Positions 1 through 8,259 of a DNA stretch of 55,729 bases are shown here, piece by piece. The position numbers and the translations under genes were made by a program. Positions within the stretch are counted from its first letter, which is position 1; each line of letters begins with the position of its first letter. Source of the stretch: Chromatiales bacterium (ex Bugula neritina AB1) (GTDB taxonomy: Bacteria > Pseudomonadota > Gammaproteobacteria > Granulosicoccales > Granulosicoccaceae); NCBI GenBank assembly GCA_001730015.1, contig MDLA01000075.1, forward strand, positions 1 to 55,729. Direction: 5' to 3'. Under the pieces are notes generated by a model, which worked only from the letters and a program-made list of their open reading frames with translations, searched no databases and had not been told where the DNA came from.

Positions 1-61
1 TGGGATTTTCACCCACTGAAGAGTGCGACCTTTCCACGGCGCACTGAATAATGCGGGCTAG
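1..61. repeat. Truncated end of a repeat element with a GCATTATTCA-type terminus
   Basis: Positions 44-57 carry the same terminal motif (TGAATAATGCGGG) that bounds the complete elements at 4193-4393 and 9084-9266. It is followed by CTAG (58-61), matching the YTAR-type 4-bp target of those copies. The interior (1-43) does not resemble the two complete copies, so this may be the end of a longer relative, perhaps the parent insertion sequence, running out of the window. CTAG contains the stop codon of the neighbouring minus-strand gene. Confidence 0.5.
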
Positions 62-453
62 ATCTTTTGCTTGAACTGAACAATGTTACCTTCCGGGTCC
101 CAGCCATCAAGTACCACGGCCCCTCTGATCTCCCATGCGCCCGATACTGGCTTAAGACCCCCTCCGGTACTTTTGGCCGCCGCCCTGACAGCCGACAGCT
201 CCTGCACAAAAAAAGCCGGTTTGAATGGCGAATCCACACGACGCTCGGGAGGATCTTCAATCACGATACTGGCCGCCGCTTTTTTAGACAAGGCATGTAT
301 AACTATTTCAATACCACCCCCTTGCAACAAGTAGTGACTCGGTTTTTCTTCAACCACCGACAACCCTAGAGTCTGTTGGTAGAAATCTGCCACACGACTG
401 ATATCCCTGGCAAACAGCACAACCCCGTGATTTGCATTATTTTCAATCGCCAT
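58..453 (-). CDS. VOC (glyoxalase/bleomycin-resistance fold) family protein
   Basis: A 131-residue single-domain protein of the vicinal oxygen chelate family. The N-terminal half has the typical phrase FARDISRVADFYQQTLGLSV and the C-terminal half ends in the usual DPEGNIVQFKQ strand, so both beta-alpha-beta-beta-beta modules are present. Members bind a divalent metal between paired modules and include glyoxalases, dioxygenases and antibiotic-binding proteins; nothing here fixes the substrate. I chose the ATG at 453 over an in-frame TTG two codons upstream because a GTGAG Shine-Dalgarno-like stretch is better placed for it. The gene is monocistronic in view. Its stop codon TAG lies inside the CTAG target site of the repeat end at 44-61. 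The family call is firm, the function open. Confidence 0.85.
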   Translation of the reverse strand: MAIENNANHGVVLFARDISRVADFYQQTLGLSVVEEKPSHYLLQGGGIEIVIHALSKKAAASIVIEDPPERRVDSPFKPAFFVQELSAVRAAAKSTGGGLKPVSGAWEIRGAVVLDGWDPEGNIVQFKQKI

Positions 454-459
454 AGTCAA

Positions 460-803
460 CTCACTGTTTACAGTCCAGTTTGCTCAACTATTACACGTAA
501 ATAGTGATTTTTTCAATACCTAGCATCTAATCACTACAGAGGTCTGTATTTCACACACTCTAAAGTGATCCTGATCGTTGCGGCACTAAACCGGTAGTCA
601 CCTTTATATGACCCGCACATCACAATGGGCAATTGAATGGATCAATTACAAGTACCTCGACATCAGGCAGCTCAACTTTCCCCGCTTGCAGCCGTAACCC
701 CCCGTTAAGCTGAATCCAAGCAGTAGCCCGGTACCTGACACGAAAAATCGTCAATTAAGGCAGGCACCGGAAGCATATAAAAATAATAATAAAGGATGCA
801 CCA
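460..803. other. Intergenic region, upstream of lipoprotein gene
   Basis: This 344-bp gap separates two divergently transcribed genes and must hold both promoters. I see no convincing sigma-70 pair, coding potential or strong hairpin. An AT-rich stretch (778-792) followed by AAAGGATG gives the ribosome-binding site of the gene starting at 804. Confidence 0.5.
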
Positions 804-2198
804 ATGGCGATGAATCTATTCGCATCGGCCCGACTCGGCCAGGCAGGCTTACTACTTGCCGTGCTTATCCTTTCGGGGTGTGCGACCACTCGACACCAGT
901 CCTATCAAGTTACTGATACCGACCTGCGCAGCTGGTTTAACGAAGCGCGGGCTGTTGTTGAGAAGGAGCGGGACGTTGACCTTGAAAGCGTTCATCTGTC
1001 TACCGTAACCAGTCGGGAGATGCTATTCGTACTTTCTGATATCTACGGCAAAAAACTAGACCCGCACATGACAGCTGACATGCGCATTCGTGTGTTCGCC
1101 GACAGGGCATTTGCCGAAGTCGGGTTTCTACAGGCAGTATACGATCCATTTGCAAAGCGCATTGTAGTCAACCAGGAGAACTTAAGTCGGTTTATAGGCG
1201 ACCTGACTCATCAGGGTTTAGAGGCCCGCAATGCAGCCCTCACGGTATTAATCCATGAACTCATCCACGCAGCGGACGACCAGGAATACGATCTGGTGGC
1301 AATCGAGAATCGACACCCTGGAGATACGCTCGGCGTTTATATGATGGCTGAGGGTCACGCGGAGCTGCAAACTGAAAATCTTTGCAAGCTTGCCGGATGT
1401 TCGGCGGCCTATAATCGCGCTCGCATGCAGTCATTTGATCTCGACAACCCTGATCCGCAGCAACTTAACGCAGCGCGCGAAAACAACATGATGCTATTGT
1501 ACGGACAGAGTCAGAGATTTCTAAAAGAGCTGAGTTCCCGGGACAGTGACGGAAGACTGCTGGAACAAGCCCTGAGACACCCCCCCGGCAACGCACTGCA
1601 GTTCTTCGATATCGACAGCTTTCCGGATCAGCCACGAGCGGAAAGTCGAAAAACAATCTATAACGTGCTGGATGCGGTTAACCTGTCCAGCTCAGGTCAA
1701 CCAATGCTGCAATTCGCAGCATCCCCTTACAACGACTCCAATCTGCCTATAGAATTCGGTGAGCGGGAACGTTATGTAAAAGAAGAACTTAACAGCATCG
1801 TCGCTGCAGGGCGCATGGTGTATATTGATCAACACGACCGCGACACAACCGGGCTGGCAATTCGTGTCTATGAAGCGTCGGGGCCAGACAGCGCGAAGCA
1901 GAAGTGGAACGAAGTAGAAAAAAACTACAACGATCTGATCACCTCGGTAAAAAGTCGCTGGGTAACCTCGAAACTCATCAATCCCAGCGATCTACCGGGG
2001 GGAGTAGCTGACCTTCCAGGCAACGCAAAAGTTTACGCAGCAACAATCACCACAAAACGCCAGTCTGAGTCGATAACCGTGCTAAATACAATGATCATAG
2101 AAGGCAACTTTCTCATCGTTGTTTCCAGCTCCGGCAACTTTGAACTCAATAAAACCGCACTTCTGGAAACTCTGCGCCAACTAAGAAACGTTGGTTAA
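804..2198 (+). CDS. Lipoprotein with HExxH zinc-metallopeptidase motif
   Basis: A 464-residue secreted lipoprotein. Residues 1-25 form a signal peptide ending in the lipobox L-S-G-C with Cys26 as the lipidation site. A metallopeptidase motif HELIH lies at 151-155 inside a hydrophobic helix, and about 28 residues later an E-G-H-A-E stretch (183-187) offers a possible third zinc ligand, as in gluzincin-like peptidases. The remaining C-terminal 250 residues contain no motif I recognise. Visible: lipobox and HExxH. Inferred: an envelope-bound zinc peptidase. The start is supported by AAAGGATG upstream. It stands alone, with large gaps on both sides, so context gives no substrate. It could also be a catalytically inactive structural relative. 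Confidence 0.75.
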   Translation: MAMNLFASARLGQAGLLLAVLILSGCATTRHQSYQVTDTDLRSWFNEARAVVEKERDVDLESVHLSTVTSREMLFVLSDIYGKKLDPHMTADMRIRVFADRAFAEVGFLQAVYDPFAKRIVVNQENLSRFIGDLTHQGLEARNAALTVLIHELIHAADDQEYDLVAIENRHPGDTLGVYMMAEGHAELQTENLCKLAGCSAAYNRARMQSFDLDNPDPQQLNAARENNMMLLYGQSQRFLKELSSRDSDGRLLEQALRHPPGNALQFFDIDSFPDQPRAESRKTIYNVLDAVNLSSSGQPMLQFAASPYNDSNLPIEFGERERYVKEELNSIVAAGRMVYIDQHDRDTTGLAIRVYEASGPDSAKQKWNEVEKNYNDLITSVKSRWVTSKLINPSDLPGGVADLPGNAKVYAATITTKRQSESITVLNTMIIEGNFLIVVSSSGNFELNKTALLETLRQLRNVG

Positions 2199-2856
2199 TG
2201 AACGATAGTAAATCCCGATAGCATCTTCCACTCTGCCGCAGCGTATCGCCGTAAACGTTGCTCCAGGGTTCCCCTATGCAGTTCAAACAAATGATAGTCA
2301 AAGTCATAAAATTACAATGACTGCCCTTCTTCTTCCACGCGCAAGCGTGGAGGTTTAGTTTCAATACCAATACATCCAAACCGGCACTCTGATTCCTGCA
2401 GTTCGGATTGACCCATATAAAACTCCAGGTGCCGGTAACTTCGCTCCCACGGAGGCTCTCCGTGCATGGCCGCGATCCACACTCCGCCCAAATTATAGAA
2501 TCGCTCATGCGAAAGTGAGAGTTTTCTCTCTGCGCTACCATAGACCAGCTCAGCACCCAACCCCTCGCGCAGGAATATGTGGCATTTTCTCAAGTTCTGC
2601 CACAATAAATGTAGTATGACTGATTGACTGTACGGCCATAACATCACCTTCAGGGCCTGAACCGGATTCAAATAAAACACCTGATATATAGCTATAAAGC
2701 ATACTTCGCAATAAGCTCAGATAACCACTGATACCAGATTCAAAAATCGAGTTATCCGGACAGACCGCAACGGAACCACAGAGTTATGCCCCCGATTAAA
2801 GCGTACACCTTTTAGTGCCGATCTACGTAGGACAAAAAAAGGCATTGAGACTTACT
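2199..2856. other. Long intergenic region with a GNRA-capped hairpin
   Basis: About 650 bp without a convincing gene. A perfect 6-bp stem, CCACGC-GCAA-GCGTGG, sits at 2336-2351 with a GNRA-type tetraloop and no U-run after it, so it is not a classical terminator. Two overlapping minus-strand open frames (2146-2556 and 2312-2680) lack ribosome-binding sites. The 122-residue one (2312-2680) has a soluble, charged composition in its C-terminal two thirds and could be a decayed or orphan gene, but I recognise no family in it. Confidence 0.35.
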
Positions 2857-3696
2857 ATGCTAACTCGCACCATAGCGACAGGCGCCATCTGCGCGATGTC
2901 GGTACTAGTACTGCAGTGGAGTACTAAACACTTGAATCATCCTACCGATACTGATCCTCAACTCGAGGCTGCGTTACCGGAAATTCACTCTGATCCAAAT
3001 TCTGATGTGCGCAGCATCGGCAAAATTGCTACTGCTACTGAGTCTGACGCCGGAATCCGGCACAGCAAGCCGAACAATAATGATAGTGAAATTGAAGCAC
3101 CGGGAGGATGCAGCACATCACTAACACAGGGTGATCCACTGAATTTAACCCGAAACGAGCCCGACAGTACATGTGAAAAGAAACCGCCAATCGACACCGA
3201 TGGCGATACACTCGCCAACAGCAACGACAACTGCCCGTTGATTGCAAACACCGACCAACAGGACTCTGACAACAATGGCATTGGTGATGCCTGTGACGAA
3301 CCAACAATTCACCTTTGCAACGGTCTGACCGCCACAATAGTCGGCACTAACGGCGTTGATAAATTACTTGGCACACGCGGCGACGACGTCATAGCCGGCC
3401 TCGACGGTAATGACAAAATATGGGGGCGTGGCGGTAACGATGTCATATGCGGCAACGATGGAAATGACATCATCAAAGGTGGCAGTGGCGACGATCAGAT
3501 CTACGGTAACGCTGGCACAGACACACTCTACGGTAACCGCGGTAATGACTATATGGCAGGCGGATCAAATAAAGACCGGCTTTACGGCGGCAACAACAAT
3601 GACACCATGGATGGCGGCGAGGGGCCCGATATCTGCCGCGGTGGCAACGGAAACAACGCCGCGACCAACTGCCTTGTGGTTTCCGAAGTTGACTAA
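2857..3696 (+). CDS. Secreted calcium-binding protein with TSP3 and RTX repeats
   Basis: A 279-residue exported protein. I start it at ATG 2857, which places a hydrophobic signal segment (residues 5-22) at the N-terminus; an in-frame GTG at 2815 is possible but adds a hydrophilic tail. After a low-complexity linker comes one thrombospondin type-3 calcium repeat (about 113-147: D-x-D-x-D then DSDNNGIGDACD), then about nine RTX nonapeptides (about 164-268) of the GGxGxDxI type, e.g. GNDGNDIIKGGSGDDQIYG. Both motifs bind Ca2+ and fold outside the cell, RTX as a beta-roll. RTX proteins usually leave through type I secretion, but no transporter lies nearby and the protein is small with an apparent Sec signal. 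There is no catalytic or toxin domain, so a calcium-binding surface or matrix protein is likely. Confidence 0.8.
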   Translation: MLTRTIATGAICAMSVLVLQWSTKHLNHPTDTDPQLEAALPEIHSDPNSDVRSIGKIATATESDAGIRHSKPNNNDSEIEAPGGCSTSLTQGDPLNLTRNEPDSTCEKKPPIDTDGDTLANSNDNCPLIANTDQQDSDNNGIGDACDEPTIHLCNGLTATIVGTNGVDKLLGTRGDDVIAGLDGNDKIWGRGGNDVICGNDGNDIIKGGSGDDQIYGNAGTDTLYGNRGNDYMAGGSNKDRLYGGNNNDTMDGGEGPDICRGGNGNNAATNCLVVSEVD

Positions 3697-3901
3697 CCGT
3701 CTGATTCAGACTCAACACCCGACCAATAGAAACTCACAAAACGCGGGAGGGGTAAAGCCTGAGTCAAAGTTGTTCGCTGAAAGGGTCACACCCTGATAAC
3801 GGTATTTTTACCTGAATAAGGCGGTATCAGCACGCTCCCAAAGCGCAGCTATTTCGACGATAGTATAACTGCACGGAAACAAAGCGCATGGAGCAACTGA
3901 A

Positions 3902-4159
3902 ATGTCAACATCATCAATTAATACATCCACCCATTTACCAGCTCAAACTGGTACGATTCTCGATCACATCATACGATCGATAACGACTTTCGGGCACGAC
4001 CGCATAAAGCGACTGGTCCAAATGTACACAGTCTATACTGAACGACGGGAAATGCGGAACCTCAGCGACGAGATGTTGAACGATATGGGCATAACTCGTG
4101 TCCAGCTGAACAAAGAATGCCAGCGGGGATTTTCTGACCTACCCGACAACCGGAAATAA
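3902..4159 (+). CDS. DUF1127 (YjiS-like) small protein
   Basis: An 85-residue basic protein whose C-terminal part (about 48-80) has the DUF1127 pattern: R-R-E-M-R-N-L-S-D-E-M-L-N-D-M-G-I-T-R. In other proteobacteria short DUF1127 proteins have been linked to RNA turnover and carbon or phosphate metabolism, but a general role is not settled. GGAGC precedes the ATG at a suitable distance. The N-terminal 45 residues are an extension beyond the usual 45-50-residue core. A repeat element starts 33 bp after its stop codon, so transcripts may read into it. Confidence 0.8.
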   Translation: MSTSSINTSTHLPAQTGTILDHIIRSITTFGHDRIKRLVQMYTVYTERREMRNLSDEMLNDMGITRVQLNKECQRGFSDLPDNRK

Positions 4160-4192
4160 TCAGTTCCGGACGAGCCCGCATTCTTGCCAGTA

Positions 4193-4393
4193 TTAACCTG
4201 CATTATTCACGGCATTGACGGAATCTCACCTGACCTTGATTCCAAATATGACCTTTGATTCCACATAGAATTTTTTCTCTTGCAAATATCAGTAAGTATT
4301 CGATGCGAGAAGAAAATCCACTGTGAAATCCCCTGGCGTGAGTAATTAAGGTCTAAGCGATACCCTCGCCACCCCATGAATAATGCGGGTTAA
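4193..4393. mobile_element. MITE-like element, copy A, with TTAA target duplication
   Basis: A transposase-less element of 193 bp (4197-4389) flanked by TTAA direct repeats (4193-4196 and 4390-4393). The termini are imperfect inverted repeats: CCTGCATTATTCACGG at the left and CCATGAATAATGCGGG at the right. An internal segment (4271-4318) forms a stem between TTTTTTCTCTTGC and GCGAGAAGAAAA. The reverse complement of this sequence recurs at 9084-9266, with one mismatch over 48 nt of the core. Terminal repeats, target duplication and a second copy together make this a miniature inverted-repeat transposable element. The 4-bp YTAR-type target fits IS5- or IS1380-like transposases acting in trans; that assignment is a guess. 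Confidence 0.85.
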
Positions 4394-4452
4394 CGCACAA
4401 AGACTGGAATTGCAACCTGCTAGTTAACTACTGATGCACGCCTTAAATTCGA

Positions 4453-5337
4453 TTATGCAGGTGGCTTTGCACAAACCTGCTCATAGGCGTAGCGCTCGGT
4501 TATAGAGCCTGTGTGCTGGAAAATATCCAGAATAACATCGAACGCCGCTCTGGTAATTTCCACGTGCGAGGTCCAGCAGCCTAATCTCTGATAGGTATCG
4601 ATGCAGCGTTCAAGCGCTTTCGGATCAGTTTCCGGAAAGTACCCGATCAAAGCAGACGCAATCTCAGCCGCTGTAGTCTGATTCAAAAAAATGCGCGCCT
4701 TGGAGTAAGCACGGGTAAACGCTGCGGCTTCATCTGTTTCAAGCCATTCACGACTCGCAGCCAGACTCGAAAACGCGTTGGGGCCGATTTGCGGGCCGAC
4801 CTGCGCTACAATAGAGCCACTCTGATCAAGCTCCAATTGCTGTGGATAGGGTCCCTGCTGCTGAACGTACTGCCCCTGCCCCTCCCGAAATGCGCGGTCA
4901 ATGGCGTCAGCCCCGCCGGGCGTAATTGCGATAATCTTGCTGTAGTCGATACCCGCTTTATAACAGGCATATCGGAACATGGCGTTAGGTTGCCCCGCCT
5001 TAAACATAACAACCTCCGATCCCTCGAGTTTTTTCCAGTCAAAGTTGCTGTCAGGCTCGCGCGCAGTAACAAAAAAGCCGTCCATTTCGTTAACCTGGGC
5101 AAAATGAACAGCTACCGGAGATTTTCCGCTCTTCAACGAGTTAAAACCCTGGCTGGGTGCTGACTGTATCACCTGCGCTGTACCGTTTTCTATAGCCTCG
5201 ACAGCCGAGGTTCCCGGCGCCGCTACTGACCAGTCGTGATCAAGTCCTTCATCCCGTAGAAAACCACCTGCCATAGTCACGATCAAAGGTGTATAGAATG
5301 CAGAAAACAAAGTAAACTGAATATGTATTTTTGACAT
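4453..5337 (-). CDS. NMT1/THI5-like binding protein lacking a signal peptide
   Basis: A 294-residue protein with the fold of ABC-transporter substrate-binding proteins of the NMT1/THI5 type. It opens directly with the first beta-strand of the mature domain (KIHIQFTLFSAFYTPLIV), followed by MAGGFLRDEGLD, and later carries the hinge phrase GPYPQQLELDQSGS. No signal peptide or lipobox is present and the upstream sequence offers no in-frame extension, so it should stay in the cytoplasm. The cysteine-rich CCCFC motif of the yeast pyrimidine synthase Thi5 is absent, which argues against that suicide enzyme. No permease or ATPase is adjacent. It is the last of three same-strand genes with an alpha/beta hydrolase and an EEP enzyme (66-bp gap to the hydrolase gene). 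A cytoplasmic ligand sensor or enzyme is plausible; the function is unknown. Confidence 0.75.
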   Translation of the reverse strand: MSKIHIQFTLFSAFYTPLIVTMAGGFLRDEGLDHDWSVAAPGTSAVEAIENGTAQVIQSAPSQGFNSLKSGKSPVAVHFAQVNEMDGFFVTAREPDSNFDWKKLEGSEVVMFKAGQPNAMFRYACYKAGIDYSKIIAITPGGADAIDRAFREGQGQYVQQQGPYPQQLELDQSGSIVAQVGPQIGPNAFSSLAASREWLETDEAAAFTRAYSKARIFLNQTTAAEIASALIGYFPETDPKALERCIDTYQRLGCWTSHVEITRAAFDVILDIFQHTGSITERYAYEQVCAKPPA

Positions 5338-5403
5338 ATAAAATCATGTACCAGAGTTATTTACTATATAGAAAAGCATGAAGATTCTACCGGAAGGCAC
5401 CGC

Positions 5404-6333
5404 TTATTGAGCGGCTACTTCACGCAACGCCTCGACAAAAATCTGTGGTGCTTCCTGTGGGAAATTATGCCCCACACCGGGAATCACTCGACGCTGATAA
5501 AACCCGCTGAACCGCGCGACATCGACATCTTCAAACTGCGGCGGGTCTACCGCATCCGCCTCACCCTGCAACACCACCGCTGGCACAGATATTCCGGGCT
5601 GGCGAGCCAGCTGTGATTCTATTTCATCCAGTGCCGGATCACCATCAATACCGCCAAATCGATGCCGGTAGGAATGAATAACAATATCGACAAAATCAGG
5701 ATTCTCGAATGACGTAACGCTCTGATCAAACACAGACTGATCAAATTTCCATAGTGGAGACCACAGCGTCCAGATAAACTGACACAGTGCCCCGCGATTC
5801 CGGCGCAATCCTTCGCGCCCGCGAGCCGTATGAAAATAATACTGATACCAGTAACGGTGCTCCTCTTCTGGCGAAGCGGGGTCTGCAGCCAATGCAATAT
5901 TCTGTATATTATAACCCTGACCACAGCTCACCAGGCCACGAACTCTGTGCGGCCACAACGCCGCCACAATACAGGCCGCTCTGCCGCCCCAGTCGTAACC
6001 CCCGAGCACTGCCTGTGAAATATCCAGAGCATCCATTAACGACAGTAAATCGACCCCCAGCGCTGCCTGCTGCCCCGACCGCATTGTTTTATCCGATAAA
6101 AACTCTGTCGGCCCGTAACCACGTAAATACGGAACAATACAGCGAAAGCCGGAGTCAGCGAGAACGGCAACCACCTGATCGTACGCGTGGGTATCGTAGG
6201 GAAAGCCGTGCAATAGAATAATCACCTCCCCGTTCACCGGACCCGATTCGTAGTAGGCAATTCTGAGCACACCGGCATTAACGGTTTTAAGTGTCATTTC
6301 CTTTCCATCGAACATTGAGCTGTTACCAAGCAT
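5404..6333 (-). CDS. Alpha/beta hydrolase with Asp nucleophile, epoxide-hydrolase-like
   Basis: A 309-residue alpha/beta hydrolase. The HGFP oxyanion motif is followed by a nucleophile elbow G-Y-D-W-G-G, in which aspartate replaces the serine of esterases; this pairing is characteristic of epoxide hydrolases and haloalkane dehalogenases. The C-terminal V-G-H-N-F-P supplies the catalytic histidine. A tryptophan- and tyrosine-rich cap domain lies between. No signal peptide is seen, so the protein is cytoplasmic. Several starts are possible (TTG 6354, ATG 6333, 6315, 6297); I use 6333 because an AGG precedes it at normal spacing, with low certainty. It probably shares a transcript with its two same-strand neighbours. 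Hydrolysis of an epoxide or related electrophile is an inference from motifs. Confidence 0.8.
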   Translation of the reverse strand: MLGNSSMFDGKEMTLKTVNAGVLRIAYYESGPVNGEVIILLHGFPYDTHAYDQVVAVLADSGFRCIVPYLRGYGPTEFLSDKTMRSGQQAALGVDLLSLMDALDISQAVLGGYDWGGRAACIVAALWPHRVRGLVSCGQGYNIQNIALAADPASPEEEHRYWYQYYFHTARGREGLRRNRGALCQFIWTLWSPLWKFDQSVFDQSVTSFENPDFVDIVIHSYRHRFGGIDGDPALDEIESQLARQPGISVPAVVLQGEADAVDPPQFEDVDVARFSGFYQRRVIPGVGHNFPQEAPQIFVEALREVAAQ

Positions 6334-6390
6334 ATCAGAGCCTGTTGACAGCAACCGGGCCGTATTGCTGCAGGGTATCAGGCAGGGAGC

Positions 6391-7206
6391 CTATTGCGTT
6401 TCTTCTATGTCGAGAATCATCGCTGCGTGGTCACTGAGAATCTCGCGGCGCTGTTCTGCGCTGCGACCGACTCCGGCGGGGGATCGAACGGTATTTTCAG
6501 CAGAGCTACGCTGCATGAAGTTGTCAGGTGTATGCCCGCCCCATTGGTGTCTGAACGCACGTACCTGTGGTACGAGCGCCGGGCTTATATACATTTGGTC
6601 CAGTCGAAACCCGTTCCGACCGTTCGGCGAGTACCAGGTGTATTCACGTTTCTGTGGATATAGCATTCGAAATACATCGCGCCAATGCAATTGATTCATC
6701 TGCAGTAACCAGTGATCTTCTATTTTATTGAACGCTGGAGATTCCTCGTCGAGATCAATTCGACCGGAATTTGTATCCCCCATAATTATGGCCGGTGGGC
6801 CGCGCCAGTGACTGGCGATATCAATAATAGAATCCATAAACGCATACTTACGCCCTGTCACACGATTAGGAATATGCACCGCCATGACGGCCAGTGGATT
6901 CGGCCCCGCCACCGACACATGAAGCCAACGCCGTGGATCGACAGGTGCGCGTTGCAGCGAAACTACCCGTGCCGGATAGCGCGAGGCAACCAGCAAAGCA
7001 TTAACAGCAGGAGCACGCGGATCGACCGTGCTGCGCTGGTAGCACAACCCGGCCTTGTGCAGCTCACTGGCAATTGAAACACTCGCTTCGGTGCCTCGAA
7101 ATTCCGAAAGGGCAACCACATCAGGATTCCAGTGTATCAGCTGATCAACAATCCGCTGCGCTCTAACACCACCGCCCGCTCTGATATTCCATGCCACTAG
7201 TCTCAT
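6391..7206 (-). CDS. Endonuclease/exonuclease/phosphatase (EEP) family protein
   Basis: A 271-residue protein of the EEP superfamily, Mg2+-dependent phosphoesterases including exonuclease III, sphingomyelinases and inositol phosphatases. The catalytic landmarks are in order: A-W-N-I-R near the N-terminus (metal-binding Asn), S-E-F-R (metal-binding Glu), M-G-D-T-N-S-G (Asp/Asn), L-D-Q-M-Y-I-S, and the C-terminal L-S-D-H-A-A-M (Asp/His pair). No signal peptide is present. AGAGGTGA lies upstream of the ATG, with rather long spacing. It is first of three minus-strand genes and divergent from the dienelactone hydrolase at 7380. The substrate (nucleic acid or small phosphodiester) cannot be read from the sequence. 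Confidence 0.85.
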   Translation of the reverse strand: MRLVAWNIRAGGGVRAQRIVDQLIHWNPDVVALSEFRGTEASVSIASELHKAGLCYQRSTVDPRAPAVNALLVASRYPARVVSLQRAPVDPRRWLHVSVAGPNPLAVMAVHIPNRVTGRKYAFMDSIIDIASHWRGPPAIIMGDTNSGRIDLDEESPAFNKIEDHWLLQMNQLHWRDVFRMLYPQKREYTWYSPNGRNGFRLDQMYISPALVPQVRAFRHQWGGHTPDNFMQRSSAENTVRSPAGVGRSAEQRREILSDHAAMILDIEETQ

Positions 7207-7379
7207 GAAGCTATAAAATCACCTCTGAGCCACTGTAGATTGAAGCCAAAACGGAACACAGCGATTCCAGCAGACCGCAGCTTTGAATTTCCCGTAACAC
7301 TGACATCAACGATTACCTTACAATGAGTGGCACACCGGAATGCAAATACACCATTTAAACCACCATACTTGAGATAACC

Positions 7380-8126
7380 ATGCACGAGCAATTTATTGAT
7401 GTCAGCAGCGGCCACGGTGCTATCCCGTGTTTTTATGTCGTGCCGGATTTACAGCAAAAATGGGCTCCGATTATTTTCTACATGGATGCTCCCGGTATTC
7501 GGGAAGAGCTGCACAATATGGCAAGACGAATCGCCAAGCAAGGCTATGCCTGTATAGTACCCGATTTATATCATCGCTACGGCACATTGCGCTTTGATAC
7601 ACCACGCCGCTCCGATGCCATGACCAGCGTCATCCTGTCGGCCTACCGCGGTCTGACAGACGAAAATATTAATCAGGATACCGCCGGCATTATCGGCTTT
7701 CTCGACGGCCGCGCCGAAGTACTGGCCGATCACATCGGCACTATCGGTTTCTGCATGAGCGGCCGATTTGTTACAACCACGGCCGCTTGCTTTCCCGATC
7801 GTATTTCCTGCGCCGCCTCCCTTTACGGCACGCGGCTGGTTACCGAGGACGATGACTCCCCACACAAAAATCTCGAGCCAATAAAAGCCGAACTGTACTA
7901 CGGCTTCGGCGCACTGGATGCCTATACACCAAGGGAATACGTTGAAACCCTGCTCGACTCACTCGAAGCCTGCGGCGCACGCTTTAAAGTCGACGTCTTT
8001 GAAAACGCTGATCACGGGTACTGTTTTCTGGAACGCGCCGCCTATAACCCGCTGGCATCCGAAACCAGCTGGGCAAAGGTTTTCGCCTTGTTCGAGCGGA
8101 ATCTCCAGCAAAACACCCACGACTAG
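7380..8126 (+). CDS. Dienelactone hydrolase family protein
   Basis: A 248-residue alpha/beta hydrolase of the dienelactone hydrolase (carboxymethylenebutenolidase) family. The catalytic triad is visible as Cys125 in G-F-C-M-S-G, Asp180 in G-A-L-D-A-Y and His212 in N-A-D-H-G-Y. Length and spacing match the family. These enzymes hydrolyse dienelactone in chlorocatechol degradation, but most genomic homologues act on unknown esters or lactones; no catechol genes are in the window. It is divergent from the EEP gene with about 170 bp between starts. A short stem-loop at 8205-8220 follows it. Confidence 0.88.
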   Translation: MHEQFIDVSSGHGAIPCFYVVPDLQQKWAPIIFYMDAPGIREELHNMARRIAKQGYACIVPDLYHRYGTLRFDTPRRSDAMTSVILSAYRGLTDENINQDTAGIIGFLDGRAEVLADHIGTIGFCMSGRFVTTTAACFPDRISCAASLYGTRLVTEDDDSPHKNLEPIKAELYYGFGALDAYTPREYVETLLDSLEACGARFKVDVFENADHGYCFLERAAYNPLASETSWAKVFALFERNLQQNTHD

Positions 8127-8204
8127 ACATACTGCCGTCGACCGCAACGGCGCGGAAAACTCTCTCCTGTAATTGATTCCCGCAGCGGAGTTCAGAAACG
8201 ATTC

Positions 8205-8220
8205 AGGCCACTTGTGGCCT
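8205..8220 (+). terminator. Short stem-loop after dienelactone hydrolase gene
   Basis: A perfect 6-bp inverted repeat (AGGCCA-CTTG-TGGCCT) 78 bp after the hydrolase stop codon. No U-run follows, so intrinsic termination is uncertain; it lies 40 bp before the next start and could also be a protein-binding dyad. Confidence 0.3.
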
Positions 8221-8259
8221 TATCGTCCCTGACCCGTATTGAATTTGTACAGGATAACC

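Noticed and set aside
2312..2680. Minus-strand 122-residue open frame in the 2.2-2.8 kb gap
   Set aside because: No ribosome-binding site, no recognisable family and overlap with another open frame; kept only as a note in the intergenic entry.
4453..5337. Thi5-type pyrimidine synthase
   Set aside because: The characteristic cysteine-rich motif is missing, and no thiamine gene or TPP riboswitch is nearby.
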